Positions 1-7,021 of a DNA stretch of 64,000 nt are shown here, piece by piece. Position numbers and translations under genes: made by a program. How positions within the stretch are numbered: the stretch's first letter is position 1; the number at the start of each line of letters is the position of its first letter. The notes beneath the pieces are model-generated. The model ran no database searches. It had not been told where the DNA came from and saw nothing but the letters and a program-made list of their open reading frames with translations. The stretch is taken from the NCBI GenBank assembly GCA_017577575.1, contig PKRG01000013.1:1-64000 (forward strand). The letters are read 5' to 3'. Source of the DNA: Acidimicrobiia bacterium. Lineage in GTDB: Bacteria; Actinomycetota; Acidimicrobiia; Spongiisociales; ZC4RG35.

Positions 1-119
1 ACACTGAGATGACGGTGCAGTTGATCGCTCCGATCGCGATGGATGAGGGGTTGCGGTTCGCGATTCGTGAGGGTGGCCGCACGGTCGGTGCCGGCCGGGT
101 CACCAAGATCATCAAATAA
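1..119 (+). CDS. tuf: Elongation factor Tu, C-terminal end (partial)
   Basis: The frame with codons starting at base 3 reads the last 38 residues of EF-Tu domain 3 and ends at TAA 117-119. The segment TEMTVQLIAPIAMDEGLRF followed by AIREGGRTVGAGRVTKI is the family's near-invariant C-terminus. EF-Tu is the cytosolic GTPase that delivers aminoacyl-tRNA to the ribosome. The 5' part lies outside the window. Having tuf immediately upstream of rpmG and the secE-nusG-rplKAJL block resembles the tuf-secE-nusG-rpl order of many bacteria rather than the usual actinobacterial arrangement, in which tuf follows fusA in the str operon (established knowledge); whether another tuf copy exists cannot be seen here. 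Confidence 0.96.
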   Translation, partial: TEMTVQLIAPIAMDEGLRFAIREGGRTVGAGRVTKIIK

Positions 120-194
120 CCCAACCCGAAAGACAGAAGGACCGCAGTCGGACATAGACGGCACGAGTCCGAAGTCACAGAAGATCGAAGAGTC

Positions 195-221
195 GGGTGG
201 CGGGCAGCGCGCTCGCCACCC
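195..221 (+). terminator. Hairpin between tuf and rpmG
   Basis: GGGTGGCGGGC (195-205) pairs with GCTCGCCACCC (211-221): 11 bp including one G-T wobble, with a 5-nt loop. No T-run follows, so it may be a weak terminator or a processing site that lowers readthrough from tuf into rpmG. Confidence 0.5.
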
Positions 222-251
222 AGGCTCACGAGGAATCAGAAAGCAAGAACC

Positions 252-413
252 ATGCCATCCGACAAGAGGCCGCCGATCACGTTGGCTTGCGAGGTGTGCA
301 AGCGCCGCAACTACGTGACGACCAAGAACAAGGCCAACACCCGCGACCGGCTCGAGCTCTCCAAGTACTGCAAGTGGTGCCGTAAGCACACGGCACACCG
401 CGAGACCCGCTGA
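252..413 (+). CDS. rpmG: 50S ribosomal protein L33 (zinc-binding form)
   Basis: A 53-residue protein too short for many gene finders. It starts MPSDKRPPITLACEVC and holds two CxxC pairs (CEVC near residue 13 and CKWC near residue 41), so it is the zinc-ribbon (C+) type of L33, a component of the large ribosomal subunit. The core YVTTKNKANTRDRLELSKYC is typical of the family, and the length matches (about 50-55 residues). In mycobacteria rpmG2 is also followed by hadABC, tRNA-Trp, secE and nusG, so the neighbourhood supports the call. Confidence 0.95.
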   Translation: MPSDKRPPITLACEVCKRRNYVTTKNKANTRDRLELSKYCKWCRKHTAHRETR

Positions 414-429
414 GCCCCGGCGCCCAGAC

Positions 430-1227
430 ATGCTGGAGGCGCTCGAGGGCACAACCTTCGAGAACCGGCCCTATCGGGTCTGCGCCGAGAAGGTCGCCGA
501 GTTCGTCGACGTCACCGGAGACGACCCTCAGCGGTGGACGGACGCCGCTCCGCCCGGTTTCGCCGCCGCGCTCCTGTTCGTCGTCGCCCCCGAGCTGCTG
601 GAGGACCCCCGGGTGTCGGGCTCGGTGGTCCATGGCGACCAGAGCTTCGTGTGGCACTCCCCCCTCCGCATCGAGTCACGGTTGGCCGTGACCGGCACCG
701 TCGAGCGTGTCCGCACTCGGGGCGAGACCGCCTTCGTGGTCTTCTCGCTCGTCGCCACCGAAGGAGACGCCCCCGTGGTGGAGGGGCGGTCGACGTTCCT
801 CGTCGGGCCTAGCGGCGAGCCGATGCCCGAGGTGGAAGAGCCTGCCGCCGCCCAGCGAGCCGATTCCGCTACCGTCGGCGCCGAGTTGCCTTCCCCGCGT
901 TCTGCCTCCCGCCTCGACCTGGTCCGCTACGCCGCCGCGACCCGTGACTGGAACCCGATCCACTGGGACCACGCCGCCGCCGTCGCCGCCGGGCTCGGCG
1001 GCGTGGTGGTCCACGGGCTGTTGCAGTCCGCCTGGCTGACCGCAGTCGCCGCCACCGCCGGCCCCGACGGCCGTCCTCTCCGTAGCGCCCGATTCCGCTA
1101 CACGGCGCCGCTGCGCCCGGCCAGAGGCGCCATCGTCGAAGGCGACATCGGTGGCGAGACCTTCGACCTGCGCCTCCGCGACGGCGACGTCACCACCGTC
1201 ACCGGCCGCTTCGAGGTGGCTCGGTGA
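430..1227 (+). CDS. Fused two-hotdog (3R)-hydroxyacyl dehydratase (HadA/HadB-like, MaoC)
   Basis: The 265-residue protein has two hotdog domains. Residues about 15-130 resemble HadA or the FAS1-like dehydratase region (EKVAEFVDVTGDDPQRW). Residues about 155-260 form a MaoC domain with the hydratase motif RDWNPIHWDHAAA followed by GLGGVVVHGLLQSAWL, whose Asp/Asn and His are the expected catalytic pair. In mycobacteria separate hadA, hadB and hadC genes sit at exactly this place, between rpmG and tRNA-Trp, and dehydrate beta-hydroxyacyl chains in fatty-acid elongation. Here HadA- and HadB-like halves appear fused in one chain. The substrate is inferred, not shown. The gene overlaps the next one by 4 bp (GTGA). 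Confidence 0.82.
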   Translation: MLEALEGTTFENRPYRVCAEKVAEFVDVTGDDPQRWTDAAPPGFAAALLFVVAPELLEDPRVSGSVVHGDQSFVWHSPLRIESRLAVTGTVERVRTRGETAFVVFSLVATEGDAPVVEGRSTFLVGPSGEPMPEVEEPAAAQRADSATVGAELPSPRSASRLDLVRYAAATRDWNPIHWDHAAAVAAGLGGVVVHGLLQSAWLTAVAATAGPDGRPLRSARFRYTAPLRPARGAIVEGDIGGETFDLRLRDGDVTTVTGRFEVAR

Positions 1228-1739
1228 CCCAGCCCGTTCCAGAGTTCGACGAGTTCGTCAACGAGCATCGCAGCCGCGTCTACGGCGTCGCCATGCGTCT
1301 CGTGTCCGACCCCGAGCTCGCCGCCGACGTGGTCCAAGAGACGTTCCTCCGGGCCTGGCGCGGGCTGGCCCGGTTCCGGGGCGAGTCCCAGGTCAGCACG
1401 TGGCTGCATCGCATCGCCATCAACACGGCCCTCACCGCCCGCCGCCGGGCGGCCCGCAACGACAACACCCCGTTGGACACCATGGACGAGACCGCGGCCG
1501 AATCCACCCCTTACTCGGACCCGGAGAGACGCGGCGAGATGCTCGACCTGCGGGCGCGGCTGGAGGCGGCGCTGGACGAGCTGCCCCCCGGCCACAAGGC
1601 CGTCGTCGTCCTCAAGGACATCGAAGGCTGGAGCCACTCCGAGATCGCCGACCGGCTCGGGATCAGCGAGTCGGCGGCGAAGGTCCGGCTCCACCGCGCC
1701 CACCGCAAGCTGGCCCAGCTGTTGGAGGCGGATCGATGA
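1224..1739 (+). CDS. ECF-type RNA polymerase sigma factor
   Basis: The 171-residue protein has sigma region 2 (residues about 10-75: ELAADVVQETFLRAWRGL, then STWLHRIAINTAL) and region 4 (about 112-165: LPPGHKAVVVLKDIEGWSH, then EIADRLGISESAAKVRLHRA). Regions 1 and 3 are absent, as usual for group 4 sigma factors. The start is GTG at 1224, overlapping the dehydratase stop as GTGA. Its own stop overlaps the start of the following zinc-finger membrane protein (ATGA), the classic arrangement of a sigma factor coupled to its anti-sigma factor. The target regulon cannot be read from this window. Confidence 0.92.
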   Translation: MTQPVPEFDEFVNEHRSRVYGVAMRLVSDPELAADVVQETFLRAWRGLARFRGESQVSTWLHRIAINTALTARRRAARNDNTPLDTMDETAAESTPYSDPERRGEMLDLRARLEAALDELPPGHKAVVVLKDIEGWSHSEIADRLGISESAAKVRLHRAHRKLAQLLEADR

Positions 1740-2017
1740 GAGAGCTGGTGTGCCGTGCGGCTCGCACCACGCTCATCGCCCGGGTCCTCGACACCGGCTC
1801 CCCGCCCGGCCTCCTCGAAGGCCACATCGCCACGTGCCTGCGTTGCCAGGCGACCGTCGCCCATTCCCGGCGGCTGCGGCGGATGCTGGAGAGGATGAGC
1901 GTGCCGATGCCCCCCGTGGCTCCATCCGCTAGACTGGAGGTGCCGTGGTTCGCTGCCGCGGCAGCGTCGGTGATCGCAGCTCTTCTCTGGATACGTCTCC
2001 GCCAGCAGCAAGGCTGA
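1736..2017 (+). CDS. Short zinc-finger anti-sigma factor, membrane anchored
   Basis: The 93-residue protein starts at ATG 1736, inside the ATGA overlap with the sigma gene. It has the HxxxCxxC signature of zinc-binding anti-sigma domains (HIATCLRC, residues about 31-38), a basic helix (SRRLRRMLERM) and one predicted membrane helix near the C-terminus (FAAAAASVIAALLWIRL) with a 6-8 residue tail. By family analogy the cytoplasmic zinc-finger part binds the upstream sigma factor and holds it at the membrane. It is unusually short, with no extracytoplasmic sensor domain, so release would need a partner or a cytoplasmic signal (inference). Confidence 0.72.
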   Translation: MRELVCRAARTTLIARVLDTGSPPGLLEGHIATCLRCQATVAHSRRLRRMLERMSVPMPPVAPSARLEVPWFAAAAASVIAALLWIRLRQQQG

Positions 2018-2087
2018 ATCCACGGACGCGCCGGAGTTTCCTACCCGGGGGGCGCGCCTTATACTTGGCTGTCCCGCCGAACCCCTG

Positions 2088-2162
2088 AGGGGTGTAGCTC
2101 TAATTGGTTAGAGCGCCGGTCTCCAAAACCGGAGGTTGGGGGTTCGAGTCCCTCCACCCCTG
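2088..2162 (+). tRNA. trnW: tRNA-Trp (CCA anticodon)
   Basis: The acceptor stem AGGGGTG (2088-2094) pairs with CACCCCT (2155-2161). The D stem is GCTC/GAGC, the anticodon stem CCGGT/ACCGG with loop CTCCAAA gives anticodon CCA, and the T arm carries TTCGAGT. The 3' CCA is not encoded. Its position directly before secE-nusG matches the conserved actinobacterial order. Confidence 0.97.
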
Positions 2163-2218
2163 CTGGAGAGTGTTTGACGACGTTCTCCGGCCAATCGTGC
2201 CGAGTCGCCGAGGATGAG

Positions 2219-2539
2219 ATGAACCGAGAGATGCGCCGCCTCCTGGAAAGGGAGGAGCGGCGACAGAAGAAGCAAGAGAAGTCGGGAGCCGCCGCCCGCC
2301 GCACCCCGGTGGCTTCGGCGCGTCCGGCCTCCTCCGAGCGCAAGCCGCTGTGGCAGCGCATCCGCACCTACTTCCACGAGGTGCGCCAGGAGCTGCGACG
2401 CGTCTCGTGGCCGACGCGTGACCAGATGGTGGCGTTCACGACCGTCACGCTGATCACCACCTTCGTCCTCACCATCGTCACCTTCGGCTTCGACGTCGTC
2501 ATGAAAGAGATCGTCCTGTTCGTCGTTTCGCGGAGTTGA
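2219..2539 (+). CDS. secE: Preprotein translocase subunit SecE
   Basis: The 106-residue protein has a charged N-terminal region (MNREMRRLLEREERRQKK), then the SecE amphipathic motif TYFHEVRQELRRVSWPTRDQ (residues about 58-77) and one membrane helix (TTVTLITTFVLTIVTFGFDV). SecE clamps SecY in the SecYEG channel. I chose ATG 2219, preceded by GAGGATGAG. A TTG at 2174 would add 15 residues without family support. The gene lies 3 bp before nusG, as in most bacteria. Confidence 0.95.
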   Translation: MNREMRRLLEREERRQKKQEKSGAAARRTPVASARPASSERKPLWQRIRTYFHEVRQELRRVSWPTRDQMVAFTTVTLITTFVLTIVTFGFDVVMKEIVLFVVSRS

Positions 2540-2542
2540 CCC

Positions 2543-3316
2543 ATGGCTGAGATCGCTGGCACGAGCGAAGAGACGCGTACCGACGAACACGTGGACGAGG
2601 AGATGGATCAGGCAGTGGCCGACGAGTTGACTCCCGACGAAGAGCCCGCCGAAGAGGCGGTCGCCGAAGAGGCGGCCAGCGCTTCGGCCGACCAGCCCGC
2701 CCCTGCGGAGGAGTCGACCGCGGGCACCGACGGCGAAGAAGAGGCTCCGGCCGAGCCGCCGGCGCCGGTCAGCCCCTACGACCTCGAGGGCGACTGGTAC
2801 GTCATCCACTCCTACTCGGGGTACGAGAACAAGGTCAAGGCGAACCTCGAGACCCGGATCAAGTCCATGCACATGGAGGACCGGATCTTCGAGGTGCGCA
2901 TCCCGATGGAGGACGTCGTCGAGTTCAAGGGCGGCAAGAAGGTCACGGTCCCCCGCAAGGTCTTCCCGGGCTACATCCTGGTCCGGATGAAGCTCGACGA
3001 CGACTCCTGGTACGCCGTGCGCAACACCCCGGGCGTCACCGGGTTCGTCGGCGGCAACCAGAAGCCGACTCCGCTCTCCCGCCGCGAGGTGGAGCGTTTC
3101 CTCGGCGTCCAGAAGGAAGAGGAGAAGGTCAAGCCTCGCTTCAAGCCCGCCTGGGAGGTGGGGGAGCAGGTGCGGGTCGTCGCCGGCCCGTTCGCCGACT
3201 TCAACGGCGTCATCGAGGACATCAACATCGATCAGCAGAAGGTCGTCGTGCTCGTCAACATCTTCGGCCGGGACACCCCCGTCGAGCTGGGCTTCGACGA
3301 CATCCAGAAGAACTAG
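2543..3316 (+). CDS. nusG: Transcription termination/antitermination protein NusG
   Basis: The 257-residue protein has an NGN domain (from GDWYVIHSYSGYENKVKANL, residue about 83, to about 200) and a KOW domain (VGEQVRVVAGPFADFNGVI, residues about 207-255). NusG binds RNA polymerase, affects pausing, and links it to Rho and the ribosome. Residues 1-82 form a Glu/Ala/Pro-rich acidic extension, likely disordered; E. coli NusG has no such tail, but several actinobacterial homologues carry acidic extensions. The gene lies directly downstream of secE and 9 bp before rplK. Confidence 0.97.
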   Translation: MAEIAGTSEETRTDEHVDEEMDQAVADELTPDEEPAEEAVAEEAASASADQPAPAEESTAGTDGEEEAPAEPPAPVSPYDLEGDWYVIHSYSGYENKVKANLETRIKSMHMEDRIFEVRIPMEDVVEFKGGKKVTVPRKVFPGYILVRMKLDDDSWYAVRNTPGVTGFVGGNQKPTPLSRREVERFLGVQKEEEKVKPRFKPAWEVGEQVRVVAGPFADFNGVIEDINIDQQKVVVLVNIFGRDTPVELGFDDIQKN

Positions 3317-3325
3317 GACTGGAAG

Positions 3326-3754
3326 ATGGGACGGAAACGACTCGTTACGACTGTCAAGATGCAGCTGCCCGCCGGGCAGGCCACGCCGGCCGGGCCGGTC
3401 GGCACCGGCCTGGGCCCGCACGGCATCAACTTGATGGACTTCGTCAAGGCGTACAACGACGCCACCGCCAATCAGCGGGGCCAGATCGTCCCGGTCGAGA
3501 TCTCGATCTACGAGGACCGCTCGTTCACCTTCGTCACCAAGACGCCGCCGGCGGCAGCTTTGATCCGCCAGGCCGCCCGGGTCGACAAGGGCTCGTCGGA
3601 GCCCAACAAGTCGAAGGTGGGCACGATCTCCCGCCAGCAGCTGCGCGAGATCGCCGAGACGAAGATGCCCGACCTCAACGCCAACGACATCGAAGCGGCG
3701 ATGAAGATGGTCGAGGGCACCGCCCGCTCGATGGGCATCGAAGTCAAGGACTGA
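3326..3754 (+). CDS. rplK: 50S ribosomal protein L11
   Basis: The 142-residue protein matches the normal L11 length. Motifs include the proline-rich N-terminus (LPAGQATPAGPVGTGLGPHG) and the C-terminal rRNA-binding domain (KMPDLNANDIEAAMKMVEG followed by TARSMGIEV). L11 forms the base of the L7/L12 stalk, where elongation factors bind. It is preceded by nusG and followed by rplA after 88 bp. Confidence 0.97.
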   Translation: MGRKRLVTTVKMQLPAGQATPAGPVGTGLGPHGINLMDFVKAYNDATANQRGQIVPVEISIYEDRSFTFVTKTPPAAALIRQAARVDKGSSEPNKSKVGTISRQQLREIAETKMPDLNANDIEAAMKMVEGTARSMGIEVKD

Positions 3755-3820
3755 CTTCCCGCGCTGGCGACGGGAAGCCGCGAATCGAAAGCAAACACCA
3801 GTGGGAGACGCGTGAGCGTC
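3755..3820 (+). promoter_or_regulatory. Two hairpins in the rplK-rplA spacer
   Basis: CTTCCCG (3755-3761) pairs with CGGGAAG (3771-3777), and GACGC (3807-3811) pairs with GCGTC (3816-3820) around a GTGA loop. L1 autoregulates its operon by binding a mimic of its 23S site in other bacteria; whether either hairpin does this is unknown. The rplA ribosome-binding site ACGAGGAG lies just downstream. Confidence 0.35.
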
Positions 3821-3842
3821 GCCTGGACCACGAGGAGATGAA

Positions 3843-4559
3843 ATGCCGAGACGAGGCAAGCGATACAGGGACGCCGCCAAGGGGTACGACCGTCTGACCC
3901 CCTACCCGGCGGCACAGGCGCTGGAGCTGGTCAAGACCTTCGCCACCGCCAAGTTCGACGAGACGGTCGAAGCGGTCTACCGCCTGGGCATCGACCCCCG
4001 CAAAGCGGACCAGGTGGTGCGAGGCACGATCTCGCTTCCCCACGGCACCGGGTCCGAGGTCCGCATCGCCGTGTTCGCCCCCGCCGACAAGGTGTCCGAG
4101 GCCCTGGCCGCCGGAGCCGACGTCGCCGGCGGTGCCGAGCTCGTCGCCGAGCTCCAGGAAGGCCGCGACCTCGACTTCGACGTCGCCATCGCCACGCCGG
4201 ACATGATGGCCGAGGTGGGAAAGCTCGGCCGGATCCTCGGCCCCCGCGGCCTGATGCCGAACCCGAAGTCGGGGACCGTGACGCCCGACGTCGCCAAGGC
4301 CGTGGCGGAGTTCAAGGCCGGGCGCATCGAGTACCGCAACGACCGCTACGGCAACGTCCACGTGCCGATCGGAAAGGCCTCCTTCTCCGTGGATCAGCTG
4401 CTCGACAACCTGGCGGCGGTCACGTCGGAGTTGCTGCGGGCCAAGCCGGCCGGCGCCAAGGGGCGCTACCTGCGCCAGCTCAGCGTCTCCTCGACGATGG
4501 GCCCCGGCGTGAGAGTCGACATCGGCCGCGTCGACGAGCTCGTCGCCCGCGCCAGCTGA
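3843..4559 (+). CDS. rplA: 50S ribosomal protein L1
   Basis: The 238-residue protein matches the usual 230-240. It begins MPRRGKRYRDAAKGYDR and contains the family signature GRILGPRGLMPNPKSGTV (residues about 129-146) and GRIEYRNDRYGNVHVPIG. L1 binds 23S rRNA at the mobile stalk near the E site and, in many bacteria, represses its own mRNA. In most genomes rplA is followed by rplJ, but here 1.2 kb carrying an opposite-strand protease gene lies between. Confidence 0.97.
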   Translation: MPRRGKRYRDAAKGYDRLTPYPAAQALELVKTFATAKFDETVEAVYRLGIDPRKADQVVRGTISLPHGTGSEVRIAVFAPADKVSEALAAGADVAGGAELVAELQEGRDLDFDVAIATPDMMAEVGKLGRILGPRGLMPNPKSGTVTPDVAKAVAEFKAGRIEYRNDRYGNVHVPIGKASFSVDQLLDNLAAVTSELLRAKPAGAKGRYLRQLSVSSTMGPGVRVDIGRVDELVARAS

Positions 4560-4576
4560 GACGCCTCGAGGACCGT

Positions 4577-5341
4577 TCAGCGGCCCGCGCGCCGGAGGGT
4601 GCGCGGGCCGTGTCGCGCCACGACCCAGGTGGCGGCGATCGTCGTGGCGGTGGCGGTGACCACGGGCACGTAGCCGTCACCTGCGGGGAACAGCCCGAAC
4701 ACGCACAGGTTGTCGAGGGCGTGGAAGACGACCGGGGCGGCGAGCGTGCGGCCCGTGTTCACATAGAGCCACACGATCAGGACCCGCAGCGCCACCGTGT
4801 GGGTGCGTTGGCCCAGTATCCATCCCCAGTCGTGGCCGCCCTGCAGGTCGGGGACCACGTGCAAGCCCGCCCACACCACTCCGACGGCCACCGCGGTGGC
4901 GAGGGCGGTCTGGCGACGGAGGAGTGAGGCGGTGGCACAGGCGGTCCAGCCGATCTCCTCGGCGGCGGCGGTCGTCCAGAACACCACCGCCAACACCGCC
5001 AGCGTGACGGGGTCCACGGTGGGGTCGGGGACGCGCCCGGCCGCGCGATGGAACAGGAACGAGGCGGCATAGAGCGCCGGAAGGAGCGCCAGCGTGACGG
5101 CGAGCCAGCGGCCCCGCACGGCTCCCGCCTCCAGCGTCGACCCGAGCAGGCGCCGGATCCCGGGCCAGCCCTCCCGGCGGCCGACCAGCACCAGGGCGGA
5201 GACGAGCGGGGCCAGGAACACCAGCGCCGACAGAGGCAGGCCGACGCCGAGATCGCCCAGGAGCCGCCGTTGTCCGCCCAGCAGCCACAGGGGGAGGGCG
5301 CAGGCGGCGGTGAGCAGGAAGAACCGGGCTGCGGATCCCAC
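4577..5341 (-). CDS. CPBP family intramembrane protease-like protein
   Basis: The 254-residue protein has about seven hydrophobic segments. It carries the three CPBP (CAAX protease and bacteriocin-processing) motifs: AAEEIGW (residues about 126-132, the catalytic EExxx), WAGLHVVPD (the HxxxD-type His) and FHALDN near the C-terminus. Bacterial members are putative glutamic intramembrane proteases, mostly of unknown substrate. It starts at GTG 5341, six bases after a TAGGTT -10 box, so the mRNA is probably leaderless. It interrupts the rplKA-rplJL gene cluster on the opposite strand, which suggests local rearrangement or insertion; its composition does not differ from its neighbours by eye. Confidence 0.85.
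   Translation of the reverse strand: MGSAARFFLLTAACALPLWLLGGQRRLLGDLGVGLPLSALVFLAPLVSALVLVGRREGWPGIRRLLGSTLEAGAVRGRWLAVTLALLPALYAASFLFHRAAGRVPDPTVDPVTLAVLAVVFWTTAAAEEIGWTACATASLLRRQTALATAVAVGVVWAGLHVVPDLQGGHDWGWILGQRTHTVALRVLIVWLYVNTGRTLAAPVVFHALDNLCVFGLFPAGDGYVPVVTATATTIAATWVVARHGPRTLRRAGR
4581..4610. terminator. Hairpin terminating rplKA, inside the 3' end of the CPBP gene
   Basis: CGGCCCGCGC (4581-4590) and GCGCGGGCCG (4601-4610) form a perfect 10-bp stem with a 10-nt loop, 22 bp after the rplA stop. It overlaps the last codons of the convergent CPBP gene and lacks a T-run. Confidence 0.6.
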
Positions 5342-5347
5342 ACCCGA

Positions 5348-5353
5348 AACCTA
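5348..5353 (-). promoter_or_regulatory. -10 box of the leaderless CPBP gene
   Basis: Read on the minus strand, TAGGTT (5353 to 5348) is followed by six bases and then the GTG start at 5341, the spacing expected for a transcript that begins at the start codon. Confidence 0.45.
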
Positions 5354-5355
5354 GG

Positions 5356-5639
5356 CGGGAAACGAGAAGCGGGGGCTCCGAACGGTCGGCTCGGGGATGC
5401 GAGCTCGGGGGCGCGTGCCAGGTCCACCAATGCGCTCCCCATCGGGTCTCGGACGTAGAGGGTCGTCGATCGTCCGTTCGGCGATGGCTCGCTGAGCTCG
5501 ACACCAGCGGATGGAGGCGGTCGGAATCCATCCGCCTTGTCCGAAGCCCCCTGATGTCAACGGTCCCTAGTTTCATAGGCCCGCCGAACCATGTCCAGGA
5601 AGATTGTGGGAAGGAACCCGATTTCCGGTCGATCGCGGT
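5356..5639. other. Intergenic stretch with no supported gene
   Basis: I find no ORF with a recognisable product here. One perfect 8-bp inverted repeat, GCGGATGG (5507-5514) and CCATCCGC (5528-5535), could form a hairpin of unknown role. The right end leads into the rplJ promoter. Confidence 0.5.
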
Positions 5640-5668
5640 TTGTCGGCGAGCCGGATCGCCGATACCAT
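5640..5668 (+). promoter_or_regulatory. Sigma-70-type promoter of rplJL
   Basis: TTGTCG (5640-5645) and TACCAT (5663-5668) are spaced by 17 bp, close to the housekeeping consensus. The transcript would start near 5675 and carry a leader of about 135 nt before rplJ. Confidence 0.65.
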
Positions 5669-5689
5669 TCCATCTGCAACTCCAATACC

Positions 5690-5800
5690 CGGCCCGAGAC
5701 CGTTGGTGCCCGAAGGCTTAAGTGGACGTCCAGTCCGGCCAGCGTAGGTCCCTTCTCTGAGTGGAACCCTCGGTCGCGTGCCGGGGGTTTTTCGATCCAC
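5690..5800 (+). promoter_or_regulatory. Ribosomal protein L10 leader with terminator-type attenuator
   Basis: The segment GGTGCCCGAAGGCTTAA (within 5703-5722) and the nearby GCGTAGGTCCC match the conserved core of the bacterial L10 leader, the mRNA site bound by the L10-L12 complex for autoregulation. Downstream, AACCCTCGG (5765-5773) pairs with CCGGGGGTT (5781-5789) and runs into a T-tract (5788-5792), an intrinsic-terminator shape 20 nt before the rplJ ATG. Together these suggest control by premature termination when free L10 is in excess. The leader match is by pattern recognition; a covariance search was not possible. Confidence 0.78.
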
Positions 5801-5811
5801 AAGGAGAGAGC

Positions 5812-6603
5812 ATGCCGAGACCTGAGAAGGTCCAGGCAGTAGCCGAGATCAAAGAGAAGTTCGAAGAGGCCCAGGCCGTCTTCCTGACCGAGTACCGGGG
5901 CATCCCCGTCAAGGAGATGGGGAACCTCCGCCGGCGCCTGCGCGAGTCGGGTGCCGAGTACAAGGTCGTGAAGATGACCCTGGCCCGTCGAGCGGCCGAT
6001 GATCTGGGCATCGAGGGCCTGAGCGAGCACCTGACCGGGCCGACGGCCCTGGCGTTCGCTCTCGAGGACCCGGTGTCCACTGCCAAGGCTCTGCGGGACT
6101 ACGCCCGGGAGAACGAACGGCTCGTGATCAAGTCGGGCTACCTCGCCAACCGGGTGCTGGCACCCGAGGAAGTGGTTCGGCTCGCCGAGATCGAACCCCG
6201 CGAGGTGCTGCTGGCCAAGATCGCCGGCGCCGCCAAGGCTCCCCTCTATCAGATGGCTTCGATGCTGGCCACGTTCACGCGTGAAGCCGCTTCGCTCTTC
6301 TCGGCCCTGATCGAGAAGAAGGAAGCGGCCGGCGACGTGAGCGCCTCGGCGGCCGCTGAGTCGGAGAGCCCTGCCAGCCCGGACTCAGCCGACAGCCCTG
6401 AGAGCCCCGACAGCCCCGACAGCCCGGATTCGGCCGACAGCCCCGACGAGGACGCCGAGGCTCCTGCCGGGGACGCCGAGGCGGCCACCGAGGGCGAGCC
6501 CGCCGAGGGCGAGGCCGAGGAACCGGCCGAGGCTGCTGCCGAGACCGAAGAACCCCAAGACGACAACGAACCACAAGACGACGACCAGGCCGAGGAGGAA
6601 TGA
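5812..6603 (+). CDS. rplJ: 50S ribosomal protein L10 with long acidic repeat tail
   Basis: Residues 1 to about 170 are a standard L10: MPRPEKVQAVAEIKEKFEEA, FLTEYRGIPVKEMGNLRR, YKVVKMTLARRAADDLGI, with the C-terminal helix that binds L7/L12 dimers (QMASMLATFTREAASLFSAL). L10 anchors the stalk on the ribosome. The start ATG 5812 follows AAGGAGAG. Residues about 172-263 are unusual: Ser-Pro-Asp repeats (SPDSADSPESPDSPDSPD), then Glu/Ala-rich sequence ending in EEE. That makes 263 residues against roughly 165-180 in typical L10. The tail is highly acidic and probably disordered. rplL follows after 3 bp. Confidence 0.95.
   Translation: MPRPEKVQAVAEIKEKFEEAQAVFLTEYRGIPVKEMGNLRRRLRESGAEYKVVKMTLARRAADDLGIEGLSEHLTGPTALAFALEDPVSTAKALRDYARENERLVIKSGYLANRVLAPEEVVRLAEIEPREVLLAKIAGAAKAPLYQMASMLATFTREAASLFSALIEKKEAAGDVSASAAAESESPASPDSADSPESPDSPDSPDSADSPDEDAEAPAGDAEAATEGEPAEGEAEEPAEAAAETEEPQDDNEPQDDDQAEEE
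6367..6447 (+). repeat. Short tandem repeats coding the Ser-Pro-Asp tail of L10
   Basis: Nine-base units of the type AGCCCCGAC recur with small variation and encode SPD triplets. Repeats this short can expand or contract by slippage, which may explain the tail length. Confidence 0.7.
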
Positions 6604-6606
6604 CCC

Positions 6607-7002
6607 ATGGCCAGCATGACCACTGAAGAACTGCTCAAGGTATTCGAGGAGATGACCGTCCTCGAGCTGAAGGAGTTCCTCGACGCTTTCGAGGAGCGTT
6701 TCGACGTGACCGCCGCCGCTCCGGTGGCAGTCGCTGCCGCCCCCGCCGCGGCCGCGGCCGGTGACGGCGGCGCCGCCGCCGAGGAGGAGAAGGACGAGTT
6801 CGACGTGATCCTCGCCTCCGCCGGTGACCAGAAGATCCAGGTCATCAAGGAAGTGCGGGCGCTCACCAACCTCGGCCTCAAGGAGGCGAAGGAGCTCGTG
6901 GACAGCGCTCCCAAGCCCGTGCTCGAGGGCGTGGACAAGGAGACCGCCGACAAGGCCAAGGAAGCCCTCGAAGCCGTCGGCGCCACCGTCGAGCTCAAGT
7001 AA
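6607..7002 (+). CDS. rplL: 50S ribosomal protein L7/L12
   Basis: The 131-residue protein has the N-terminal dimerisation helix pair (MTTEELLKVFEEMTVLELKE), an Ala-rich hinge (residues about 38-60) and the C-terminal factor-binding domain (FDVILASAGDQKIQVIKEV, then LTNLGLKEAKELVDSAPK). L7/L12 recruits translation GTPases. It directly follows rplJ. In most bacteria rpoB comes next, but here a strong hairpin and a stress-protein gene follow instead. Confidence 0.98.
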   Translation: MASMTTEELLKVFEEMTVLELKEFLDAFEERFDVTAAAPVAVAAAPAAAAAGDGGAAAEEEKDEFDVILASAGDQKIQVIKEVRALTNLGLKEAKELVDSAPKPVLEGVDKETADKAKEALEAVGATVELK

Positions 7003-7021
7003 CCACCCGCCATCTCACCGA

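Noticed and set aside
5591..5842. An 83-codon plus-strand ORF ahead of rplJ
   Set aside because: It runs through the L10 leader and the first codons of rplJ out of frame, with no ribosome-binding site or protein-like composition.
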